From Actinomycetota bacterium (GTDB lineage: Bacteria; Actinomycetota; Thermoleophilia; RBG-16-64-13), in the NCBI GenBank assembly GCA_018830645.1, contig JAHJSA010000001.1, positions 1-51,831 of the forward strand: a stretch of DNA of 51,831 bases, in the 5' to 3' direction. Each line of letters begins with the position of its first letter. Position 1 is the first letter of the stretch. Position numbers and translations under genes: made by a program. The notes under the pieces were generated by a model. It ran no database searches. It was not told where the DNA came from and saw only the letters and a program-made list of their open reading frames with translations. This document shows positions 9,801 to 16,151 of this stretch, one piece after another.

Positions 9801-10065
9801 GATCGGGGAAGACCCTTCAGCCGATCTGGAGAACCTGCTTGCATCGACGATTCGCGGTCACGACTTGTTCGCGCTGGGAGAGGTCGCGGGGGAGTACTAT
9901 CTGGTCTTTCTGGAGACGGATCGGAACGAACTGGCGGAGACGGGCGCGAGGATCCTGGCACTCCTCGAGGAGAATGGTCTCCCCTGCGCCGTTCGGACCG
10001 CGGTTTTCCCCGAAGATGGCAAGACTCCCGAGGGATTGCTGGCCGAACTGGACGATAGAACCTGA
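6877..10065 (+). CDS. Soluble multi-GAF sensor histidine kinase with GGDEF-like C-terminal tail
   Basis: This 1062-residue protein has no membrane segment. It has GAF domains at about 25-185 and 205-370, a PAS-like segment at about 370-470, a third GAF at about 485-650, a coiled coil, HisKA with phospho-His 703 (SHELRTPLNA) and an HATPase with NLLSNAVKF and GTGLGLALC boxes. The second GAF carries C269-x7-C277-x-C279-x2-C282, which could bind a metal or Fe-S cluster. After the kinase, about 110 residues resemble a GGDEF fold (GLLRVESI, ALGEVAGEYYLVF, TAVFPEDGKTPEGLL) without the GGDEF signature, so cyclase activity is not expected. ATG 6877 overlaps the previous stop (ATGA); GTG 6850 is an alternative. 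It probably works with the neighbouring receivers and HD-GYP protein. Confidence 0.88.
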   Translation: MSAGRERRTRRVQAHDTDASPSVDAGTIRDLAAVLQSVGAATEDLDIKVILERIVEGAVALVGSRYAALGVLGHGGEYDYFVPVGIEVATFARMRERHGLPRGEGLLGHLSREGKPLRVDEITRHPASCGFPEGHPVMTSLLGVPVLLHDGPIGRLFFSDKLDGTPFTQEDEDLAAAFATIAALGINNARRLKGIQQRNAELEAVSRVAAATRRAVGLEEMLHQILRATLSLDLLGLEHKGAFFLRDTAGESLRLAASQNFSPGQKETCALLPYGECLCGMCAVQEEILLSSGYLEDTRHTTHYEGVEEHGHIVLPLKVREQLLGVLCLYLAPGTTLSDRQIGLCRTVADIAAVAIQEALNLEKIETLASFPEADPHLVLECSPGGAITYLNSAGRQLLAEMGLAGQTFVPPDIAGIALGMKRSGAELSYLEVEIEDRTFGQYLHLAPDRDAVRIYAVDVTERKKAEAALRRHRAQLLALNQASTFLLDAGEPDATEDIYHRISRAAHSILDVAMVWVGIVEEGRFEVEPVAVTGVDDGYLDGLIVRFDDSPEGMGPTGMALKTRQPWVADDIEKDPRFNPWREKALRRGFRSCIAVPLLSGVGAPVGTLNLYSREPYFFTEDQVMIVRAFAHTAGAAIENVRLMAGLERKVEERTRELEDMTLKLVSTNRELEMRRMEAEEARVIAESAGRAKSEFLANTSHELRTPLNAIIGFSELMSAGAAGDLTAEQKDYLKDINDSGRLLLSLINDILDLSKVEAGMMQLEYTEVDLRDLIESSLIFFREEMMKHDMEIEVEVEEAVGLIRADDRRLRQVITNLLSNAVKFAPAGGRVSVRARRVEPEAGGGSAVVEVGVADSGPGIAPRDIPRLFQPFQQLDSPYGKKSQGTGLGLALCRRIVEHHGGTIWVESGVGDVNVFKFRIPVAETMGMEVMFQSSSDSSAMPMRKEQLRVHVRGLISLHVRKGKPFGLLRVESIGEDPSADLENLLASTIRGHDLFALGEVAGEYYLVFLETDRNELAETGARILALLEENGLPCAVRTAVFPEDGKTPEGLLAELDDRT

Positions 10066-10078
10066 GGAGGAGTGACCG

Positions 10079-11248
10079 TTGAGCTTGGAGCAGAGTTCTG
10101 GAGAAAGAGCGACAGTCCTCATCGTTGACGACGGGGAACTCAACAGGAAGCTCCTCGACCGCCTCTGCCTCAGCCTGGGATACGACACGCTCGTGGCTCA
10201 GAACGGTGCGGAGGCCGTAGAGCAGGCGAGACTCCGCCATCCCGACGTCATTCTCATGGATATCATGATGCCGGAGATGAACGGCTTCGATGCCACGGCG
10301 GCCCTCAAAGAAGATCCGCTCACCAGGCCCATCCCCGTCATCATGGTAACGGGACTTGACTCTCGCGCGGACATGCTGGAGGGGATTTCCAGAGGCGCCA
10401 GCGATTTTCTGACCAAACCATTCGATGCTGAGGAGCTGACCATGCGGCTCAAGAACAGCATCGAGATCAAGAAATACCATGATCTCATCAGGAGCTACTC
10501 CGATACGCTCGAGAGACAGGTCGCAGAGAGGACTCAGGAGCTGAGAAGTGCGTTCGCCGACCTGGAGGTCTCTCATCAGCAGATCCGATCCGGGTATGTC
10601 GAAACGATCTTCCGGCTGAGTCTGGCTGCTGAGTACAAGGACGATGAGACCGGGTCGCACATCAGGCGCGTGAGCTACTACACCAGCACGCTCGCCGAGC
10701 AGTTGGGGATGGACGAGGATTTCATGACCACAGTCTTCTTCGCGTCGGCGATGCACGACATCGGGAAGGTGGGGATTCCGGACAGAATCCTCTTGAAGGC
10801 CGGGGGGCTGTCCCCGGAGGAGTGGGTGGTCATGAAGACCCACGCCACGATAGGACACAAGATCCTCCAGGGGTCTGAGTCGCTCTACCTGATCATGGCC
10901 GAGGATATCGCTTTGTGTCACCATGAGCGCTGGGACGGGAGCGGCTACCCGCGAGGACTCAAAGCGGAGGAGATCCCGCCGCCGGCGAGGATCATGAACA
11001 TCGTCGACCAGTATGATGCGCTCCGGAGCGAGCGGCCGTACAAGCCTGCGCTGGACCACGAGGTCGTTGTCGACATCATCACCAAGGGTGACGGAAGGAC
11101 CATGCCCGAGCACTTCGACCCGGAGATTCTCGAGGCCTTCAAGCAGACTGCGGCCACCTTCCGGGAAATCTACGAGGCGCATGGCGATGACCGGCCATCC
11201 GCCCTCACCGGCTCGTCTCTTTGGAGTCCCGGGAGCATGGCGGGGTAG
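10079..11248 (+). CDS. Response regulator with HD-GYP phosphodiesterase output
   Basis: This 389-residue protein joins a receiver ([10 protein letters not shown], phospho-acceptor D61 in [13 protein letters not shown], Lys in FLTKPF) through a coiled coil to an HD-GYP domain. The HD pair is at about H226-D227 ([10 protein letters not shown]) and the second signature [18 protein letters not shown] is complete, so hydrolysis of cyclic di-GMP is expected. The architecture matches RpfG-type regulators. TTG 10079 is used because GAGGAGGAG lies 7-15 bases upstream and the frame opens directly into the receiver. It is the only output protein of the five-gene signalling cluster, so kinase input most likely ends in lowering or sensing cyclic di-GMP. 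The last ~20 residues are unlike the family. Confidence 0.92.
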   Translation: MSLEQSSGERATVLIVDDGELNRKLLDRLCLSLGYDTLVAQNGAEAVEQARLRHPDVILMDIMMPEMNGFDATAALKEDPLTRPIPVIMVTGLDSRADMLEGISRGASDFLTKPFDAEELTMRLKNSIEIKKYHDLIRSYSDTLERQVAERTQELRSAFADLEVSHQQIRSGYVETIFRLSLAAEYKDDETGSHIRRVSYYTSTLAEQLGMDEDFMTTVFFASAMHDIGKVGIPDRILLKAGGLSPEEWVVMKTHATIGHKILQGSESLYLIMAEDIALCHHERWDGSGYPRGLKAEEIPPPARIMNIVDQYDALRSERPYKPALDHEVVVDIITKGDGRTMPEHFDPEILEAFKQTAATFREIYEAHGDDRPSALTGSSLWSPGSMAG

Positions 11249-11623
11249 CAAGGGTTGAGGCTGTTCCATAGAATCTGACGTCTGACAACGGGCGATGCGC
11301 GGCCTCTGCCGCATGACGGCCGCACGACCATGCAGGAATCGCAAAATGCCGGGCGGCTCATGAGGCGCCACGAGAGGCGAGGAGATGGAGACTTCTCGCC
11401 CTAAACCGGCAGGAAAGACTGTGCGCCACCGGCCAGGAGAGAGCACCACGAATCACAAGAAGAAAGCCGGCGGACCGACTCAAGCACCGTTGGGCTAACA
11501 CCCGTGGGGGTTCGACTCCCCTCTCCGGCCTCTTGGGCAGTCGCGTTACTCGGTTTTCGCCGCGCGTTCCGCGGGTACGTGATAGCCCTTGACATACCGA
11601 TTCGCGATCGGACGGGGGACACC
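11249..11623. other. Gene-free stretch between the signalling cluster and cytochrome gene
   Basis: About 375 bases hold no convincing coding region; the short open frames here are overlapping and have no family resemblance. The one recognisable element is the tRNA-Leu 3' fragment at 11479-11529. A segment at 11431-11440 (GGCCAGGAGA) can pair with the end of that fragment (CTCTCCGGCC), with one bulged A, but no D-arm lies between. I see no clear promoter for the cytochrome gene: TTGACA occurs at 11589-11594 without a matching -10 box. Confidence 0.6.
11479..11529 (+). other. 3' half of a tRNA-Leu, probable attachment-site remnant
   Basis: The segment reads as a tRNA from the anticodon loop to the acceptor stem: loop CTCAAGC (anticodon CAA), 3' anticodon strand ACCGT, a class-II variable arm TGGGCTAACACCC, a T-arm of GGGGG-TTCGACT-CCCCT and acceptor strand CTCCGGC. 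The 5' half (acceptor GCCGGAG, D-arm, anticodon 5' strand) is absent. Bases before the loop (ACCGA) do not pair with ACCGT. Tyrosine recombinases often integrate into tRNA genes with crossover at the anticodon loop, leaving such a 3' copy at the far end of the element. By orientation, the intact tRNA should lie upstream of the window. The base after the acceptor strand is C rather than the A expected for leucine tRNAs, so some drift is likely. Confidence 0.72.
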
Positions 11624-12010
11624 ATGAGGAATCGGATGGGGTACGCATTCGTGTGCGCGTCGCTGGTCGCCGGATCCGCTTTTCTTGCGGGATGCGGGGG
11701 CTCGGACACCGTCAGCACTCTGCCTCTCCCCACGACCATATCGACCGTCGCTCCCACCGATACCACTACCGGGGGAGACGGAGCCTCGGCCGGTGATGTG
11801 GTCTTCGCTTCGACATGCGCAGGCTGCCACGGCGTGGACGGCACCGGGGCTTCGGGGCCGGATCTGACCGTGCTCACCACGCTCACCAAAGACCGCGTCG
11901 TCGACCAGGTGACGAACGGCGGCTCTCGCATGCCCGAATACGGGAGCAAGCTCTCACCGGCCGAGATCGACGCGGTCGCCGAGTACGTGCTCGGCTCGAT
12001 CGTGCAGTAG
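11624..12010 (+). CDS. Lipoprotein c-type cytochrome, monoheme
   Basis: The 128-residue product starts with a lipoprotein signal peptide (MRNRMGYAFVCASLVAGSAF) ending in the lipobox LAGC, so it should be anchored outside the cytoplasmic membrane. A Thr/Ser-rich linker follows, then a class I cytochrome c domain with heme motif CAGCH and a likely Met ligand in RMPEYG. It should carry one covalent heme and shuttle electrons in a respiratory chain. The ATG at 11624 follows GGGGGAC at a suitable distance; the longer open frame back to 11504 would run through the tRNA fragment. It is the first gene beyond the apparent island end and stands alone. Its partner is not evident. Confidence 0.9.
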   Translation: MRNRMGYAFVCASLVAGSAFLAGCGGSDTVSTLPLPTTISTVAPTDTTTGGDGASAGDVVFASTCAGCHGVDGTGASGPDLTVLTTLTKDRVVDQVTNGGSRMPEYGSKLSPAEIDAVAEYVLGSIVQ

Positions 12011-12034
12011 GGTACGCTCGCGGCCGCTCGGCGA

Positions 12035-12059
12035 GGCCGGCGCTCGGGGGCGCTCGGCC
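12035..12059 (+). terminator. GC-rich stem-loop after the cytochrome gene
   Basis: GGCCGGCGC pairs with GCGCTCGGCC, leaving one bulge, 25 bases after the cytochrome stop codon. Only two T residues follow, so it may be a weak or Rho-assisted terminator rather than a classical one. Confidence 0.35.
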
Positions 12060-12151
12060 TTAGAGTGGGCGGTCTGGGACATCGTGTATCTGACGGGTCG
12101 AACGCCGAGGCTGTTCACATCCTCGTGCCGACCCTCCGATCGTGACCGGCT

Positions 12152-12180
12152 TGACCGGAGGGCCCCAGGCTTGCTATAGG
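12152..12180 (+). promoter_or_regulatory. Probable sigma-70-type promoter for the RCC1 surface protein
   Basis: TTGACC at 12152-12157 and CTATAG at 12175-12180 are spaced by 17 bases, and the -10 box is preceded by TTG. It lies about 90 bases upstream of the surface-protein start. The transcribed leader contains GGCCTTCCTCCCCTCGGGAGGCC, which can fold into a hairpin ahead of the AGGAG ribosome site. Confidence 0.55.
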
Positions 12181-12270
12181 TGTAGGGAGTCGCGCGCGGT
12201 TCACGGCGCTGCGCTTTCATGGGCCTTCCTCCCCTCGGGAGGCCGAGAGCCGACGAGAGGAGCCCTCGAG

Positions 12271-14361
12271 ATGCAGTCGCGCCTTCTGTGCCTCCTGACC
12301 CGAAGTGCCTCCAAGGCCGCGCTCTTGGCCGCCGTCTTGGTCGCCCTGATCGCTCTGCCCCAGCTCGTCGCGGGTACTCCCGCGCTCGCAGCCGAAGGCC
12401 CCACGTACCGAGCCATCACCGGCACCGACCGCTACGCGACCGCCATCATGGTCTCCAAGAAGGCCTATCCCCTGGGGGCCCCGGTGGTGTGCGTGGTGAA
12501 GGGCGACGACTTCCCCGACGCTCTGGCCGCCGCACCACTCGCTTTCGCGCAGGGGGGGCCGGTCATCCTGACCCCTTCCTCGGGTCTGACCGAGGCCGTG
12601 CGGATCGAGCTCGGCCGTCTCGGGGCGACTACCGTGTACTTCATCGGTCTACCGGAGCGCATCAAGAAGCAGGTGCAGGACGCGCTGCCCGGGGCCACGA
12701 TACGCCGGTTCGTGGGGACCGATCGCTACCACACGGCTACTCTTCTAGCCGGAGAACTCGAGACCGTCGTCGGGTCCTTAGACCACGTCGTGTTGGCGCC
12801 TGGAGACAAGTTCCCCGACGCTCTCTCCGTGGCGCCCTTGGCGGCAAGCAAGGGCTGGGCCATCCTGCTCACGCCGCAGAGTGGTCCGCTTCCCGAGGTG
12901 ACCGCCTCGATGATCCAATCGCTGGGAGCTACCAAGGCCCTCGTGGTGGGCACCTACGCAAGCCCGCCTGCGTCCGTGGGAGAATTCACGCGGAAGGTCG
13001 GGACGGATCGCTACCACACCAGCGCCCTCGTCGCCGAGTACGCGGGGAGCCAGGGCCTCTCCTTCGGCCATGTGGCCCTGGCGACCGGCGAGAACTACCC
13101 CGATGCTCTTGTCGTGGGCCCCTATCTGGCGCAGGACGGGGGGATCCTGCTCCTGACTCAGCCGGCCACGCTGCCGAACGCGATCGCGAAGACTCTCACC
13201 ACCCGCAAGGCCGACATCACGCGCATCGATCTTGTCGGGCTTCCCGCCGCTCTCGAGGGAGTGGTGCGCGGGCTGTTCGCCCCGGCCTCGCTCACCTGGA
13301 GTGCGATACAAGGTGGATCGCGGCACACGCTGGCCTTGCGGGGTGACGGTTCGATGTGGGCCTGGGGCAACAACGGCAGCGGCAGGCTCGGAGACGGCAC
13401 CACCACCTCTCGGAAGACGCCGAGGCGTATCGGCTTCGACACCGACTGGAAGGCGCTCGGAGCAGGCGAAGCCCACTCGCTCGCGATCAAGACCGACGGC
13501 TCGCTGTGGGCCTGGGGCAGCAACGGCAGCGGCCGGCTCGGAGACGGCACCACCACCACCCGGAAGACGCCGACCCGCATCGGTGCGGCCACCGATTGGG
13601 TCGCGGTCTCCGCCGGCAAGGAACACTCATTGGGGTTGAAGACCGACGGCTCGCTGTGGGCCTGGGGCGCCAACTGGTACGGGCAGTTCGGCAACGGGAG
13701 CGCCGCCGGGAGTCTGGTTCCAGTACGTGTGGGATCGCTCAACGACTGGGTACTCGTGGACGCCGGTGCCGAACGCTCGCTCGGGGTGAGGGCGGACGGC
13801 TCCCTGTGGGCCTGGGGGAGGAACTACATGGGCGTCCTTGGGGACGGCACCTCGTTCGACCAACTCCTTCCTTCTCGCGTCGGCTTCACGATCGGCTGGT
13901 CGGCGGCCGCAGCGGGCGCTCATCACACGCTGGGTCTGAGGAGCGACGGCTCCGTCTATGGCTGGGGCCTCAACTGGTACGGCGAGGTCGGCGACGGCAC
14001 CGGCGGAGCCGAATCTGAGCGACTCACGCCGGTGCGTGTGGGTTCCGCGACGAACTGGGTGATGGTCGCAGCCGGCAGCGGGCACTCCGTGGGTCTCAGG
14101 TCCGACGGCTCTATCTGGGGATGGGGCATCAACTGGTACGGGCAGTTGGGCAATGGGTCCAACGTCGACCGCTCCTCACCGGTCCAGATGGGAGCGGGCA
14201 AGGACTGGGTGGCGGTGAGCGCGGGCGAGTCGCACACGCTCGGCCTCAAGCGCGACGGCACCCTGTGGGCGTGGGGACGCAACTTCGAAGGCCAGCTCGG
14301 CGACGGCACGAACACCCACCGGTGGACGCCGGTGAAGATCGAGGCGTCGCCCACCGGCTAG
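12271..14361 (+). CDS. Secreted surface protein: three cell-wall-binding repeats plus seven RCC1 repeats
   Basis: This 696-residue protein has a signal peptide with a hydrophobic core (AALLAAVLVALIALPQLV) and a likely cut after ALA. Three CW_binding_2 repeats follow, each opening with a GTDRY motif (TGTDRYATA, VGTDRYHTA, VGTDRYHTS), a family that attaches proteins non-covalently to the cell wall. The C-terminal ~360 residues contain seven RCC1 repeats of about 50 residues, each with the pattern G-x-x-HSLGL-x-x-DGSLWAWG-x-N-x-x-G-x-LGDG. Seven is the full count for a closed seven-blade propeller. ATG 12271 follows GAGAGGAG and gives a clean signal peptide, so it is preferred over the upstream in-frame start at 12142. 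The likely role is surface binding or adhesion; the ligand is unknown. Confidence 0.92.
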   Translation: MQSRLLCLLTRSASKAALLAAVLVALIALPQLVAGTPALAAEGPTYRAITGTDRYATAIMVSKKAYPLGAPVVCVVKGDDFPDALAAAPLAFAQGGPVILTPSSGLTEAVRIELGRLGATTVYFIGLPERIKKQVQDALPGATIRRFVGTDRYHTATLLAGELETVVGSLDHVVLAPGDKFPDALSVAPLAASKGWAILLTPQSGPLPEVTASMIQSLGATKALVVGTYASPPASVGEFTRKVGTDRYHTSALVAEYAGSQGLSFGHVALATGENYPDALVVGPYLAQDGGILLLTQPATLPNAIAKTLTTRKADITRIDLVGLPAALEGVVRGLFAPASLTWSAIQGGSRHTLALRGDGSMWAWGNNGSGRLGDGTTTSRKTPRRIGFDTDWKALGAGEAHSLAIKTDGSLWAWGSNGSGRLGDGTTTTRKTPTRIGAATDWVAVSAGKEHSLGLKTDGSLWAWGANWYGQFGNGSAAGSLVPVRVGSLNDWVLVDAGAERSLGVRADGSLWAWGRNYMGVLGDGTSFDQLLPSRVGFTIGWSAAAAGAHHTLGLRSDGSVYGWGLNWYGEVGDGTGGAESERLTPVRVGSATNWVMVAAGSGHSVGLRSDGSIWGWGINWYGQLGNGSNVDRSSPVQMGAGKDWVAVSAGESHTLGLKRDGTLWAWGRNFEGQLGDGTNTHRWTPVKIEASPTG

Positions 14362-14475
14362 CTCATTTGTTGTCGCGCGAGCGACAGGTGAGCACGACAG
14401 GCCGCCGGGCGCGGGCGCACGCCGGGCACGAACGGGTGGCGAGACGCAAGTGGGCACATGGGGGTGATGTGACCG

Positions 14476-15348
14476 ATGGGTGAGTTCTCTGGGAAGACCG
14501 CGTTCATCTCAGGGGCCAGTCGTGGCATCGGCCTGGCCATCGCGGTGCGGTTGGCCACGGAGGGAGCCGCGGTCGCGTTCATCGCCAAGACAGCTGAACC
14601 CCACCCGGCCCTTCCCGGCACTGTGTATACGGCGGCCGCGGAGATCGAGGCCGCGGGAGGCCGGGCGCTGGCCATCGTGGGCGACATCCGGTCGGACGAG
14701 CAGGTGCAGACGGCCGTGGAACGGACCGTCTCCGAGTTCGGGGGCGTCGACATCGTGGTGAACAACGCCTCGGCCATCGATCTGTCACCCACGGAACACC
14801 TCCCCATGAAGCGCTACGACCTCATGCAAGACGTGAACACGCGCGGCACCTTCCTGGTGTCGAAGGCCTGCATCCCCCACCTGCGCGCAGCGCGGAAGGC
14901 GGGCAGGGACGCCCACATCCTCACGCTGAGCCCGCCCCTCGACCTGCGACCGCGCTGGTTCGGGGCGAACCTCGGCTATGCCATCGCGAAGTACGGCATG
15001 AGCATGTGCACGCTGGGGCTGGCCGCCGAACTGGCCGACGAGGGTATCGCCGCCAACAGCCTCTGGCCGCGCACCATCATTGCCACCGCCGCGGTGCAGA
15101 ACCTGCTCGGCGGCGACGAGGCCATGGCCCGCGCGCGCCGTCCCGAGATCCTCGCCGACGCCGCCTACGAGATCCTGCGCAGGCCGAGCACAGAGTGCAC
15201 GGGCAACTTCTTCATCGACGACGAGGTCTTGGCCGAGGCCGGCATCACCGACCTGTCCGCATACTCGTACGGGCACGAGAGCGGGCTTCAGGGCGACATA
15301 TTCTTGGGCGGCTGGCTGGGGGGAGGAGTAGTGTCTGTGCCAGGCTAG
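14476..15348 (+). CDS. Short-chain dehydrogenase/reductase, HSDL2-like
   Basis: This 290-residue cytosolic SDR has a Rossmann cofactor motif SGASRGIGLAIA near residue 13, the NNAS motif, a catalytic Ser in LTLSPPLDL and the YAIAK active-site Tyr/Lys pair. The P-x-W-F-G-x-N-L-G-Y-A-I-A-K-Y-G-M-S pattern and C-terminal D-D-E-V-L-A-E-A-G are typical of the HSDL2-like branch. Its substrate is unknown, possibly a lipid or acyl intermediate. The ATG follows GGGGTGAT. The gene ends in a 4-base overlap with the stop of the convergent DUF4230 gene. The extreme C-terminus (SGLQGDIFLGGWLGGGVVSV) is Gly-rich and probably flexible. Confidence 0.9.
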   Translation: MGEFSGKTAFISGASRGIGLAIAVRLATEGAAVAFIAKTAEPHPALPGTVYTAAAEIEAAGGRALAIVGDIRSDEQVQTAVERTVSEFGGVDIVVNNASAIDLSPTEHLPMKRYDLMQDVNTRGTFLVSKACIPHLRAARKAGRDAHILTLSPPLDLRPRWFGANLGYAIAKYGMSMCTLGLAAELADEGIAANSLWPRTIIATAAVQNLLGGDEAMARARRPEILADAAYEILRRPSTECTGNFFIDDEVLAEAGITDLSAYSYGHESGLQGDIFLGGWLGGGVVSVPG

Positions 15349-15977
15349 GGGCGGAACTCCACCGCCACTTCGAGGTCTACCTGCTCGAGCAGGCGAGCTG
15401 TGATCTGTTCCGTGACCGATCGGCGGGCTTCGTCGAGCAGGCCCTCCGCGGCGGCTCGATCTCTCGCGAGGGCGCCCATGGCGTTCACCGCCGTCTCGGT
15501 GTCCTCAGCTCCCAACCGGTTCCAGAGCCCATTGTCCCACTCCACGATCTCAATCTGTTCCTGCTCTACCGAGAGGAGTTCAGGGGCCGGGAACGTCACT
15601 ACCACCCGCCCCCCTGCCTTGTCTACCTCTACGTCCACACCCTTTCGCAGGTCGAACCCGGCCTTGACGGAGTAGGTGCCGCGGGCGCGAAGGCGTTTCG
15701 TGGAGAAGAGCCAGCGGTTCTCGTAGCCACGCTCCACGCTGAGGGTGCGGTGCACCACGGCGAGTTCGGCCACGTCGGTGGATTGCTCGAGGATGACCTC
15801 GTTCTCCACGCTGATGCGCGGGTCGAACTCGAAGGTCTGGCGGAACGCCTCCGAGATGCCGGCGGCCGTGCGGGCCGGCCACGTCTCGATGCGCCAGAAG
15901 ACGAAGGCCGCGAGGCCGGCCAGTACGAGCACGATGCCCACCAGCGCGAGGGGCCGGGCTTTGCGCTCCGATGTCAT
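15345..15977 (-). CDS. DUF4230 family membrane-anchored protein
   Basis: The product is about 210 residues. It has one N-terminal membrane segment (ALVGIVLVLAGLAAFVFWRI), then a soluble part with the DUF4230 features of an N-terminal helix region, a beta-rich centre (RGTYSVKAGFDL and GRVVVTFPAPELL) and a C-terminal helix (ITARLLEQVDLEV). The function of this family is not known. Start 15977 is preferred because TGGAGCGG lies just upstream; an in-frame ATG at 16022 would add 15 residues. Its stop overlaps the stop of the plus-strand dehydrogenase by four bases. It follows the GGDEF/HD-GYP gene on the same strand, separated by the tandem repeat. Confidence 0.82.
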   Translation of the reverse strand: MTSERKARPLALVGIVLVLAGLAAFVFWRIETWPARTAAGISEAFRQTFEFDPRISVENEVILEQSTDVAELAVVHRTLSVERGYENRWLFSTKRLRARGTYSVKAGFDLRKGVDVEVDKAGGRVVVTFPAPELLSVEQEQIEIVEWDNGLWNRLGAEDTETAVNAMGALARDRAAAEGLLDEARRSVTEQITARLLEQVDLEVAVEFRP

Positions 15978-16053
15978 CGTGTCCGCTCCAGGGTCGTGGG
16001 TGTCGCCCACGTAGTATGACATGTGGCCGGTAGACTCACCCCAGGTGTTGGTA

Positions 16054-16127
16054 GCGTCGCGGGGTCAGCGCGTCGCGGGGTCAGCGCGTCGCGGGGTCAG
16101 CGTCGCGGGGTCAGCGCCGCGGGTCTC
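16054..16127. repeat. Short tandem repeat, unit GCGTCGCGGGGTCA
   Basis: Four exact copies of the 14-base unit occur at 16054-16067, 16070-16083, 16086-16099 and 16100-16113. A degenerate fifth copy follows to 16127. Copies are separated by GC or by nothing, so the period is 16 or 14. The repeat lies between the start of the DUF4230 gene and the end of the HD-GYP gene. Confidence 0.85.
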
Positions 16128-16151
16128 GGGCCGACCAGCGGTCCAGGACAG

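Noticed and set aside
11431-11530. A full-length tRNA-Leu, tRNA-Ser or tRNA-Sec
   Set aside because: Only the part from the anticodon loop onward fits. There is no D-arm or matching 5' anticodon strand, and the 5' GGCCAGGAGAG pairs with the end only with a bulge.
11589-11612. Promoter for the cytochrome gene with TTGACA
   Set aside because: No -10 box is found 16-19 bases downstream; the following DNA is GC-rich.
16054-16127. A small CRISPR array
   Set aside because: Units are only 14 bases and are separated by 0-2 bases, with no spacers and no cas genes.
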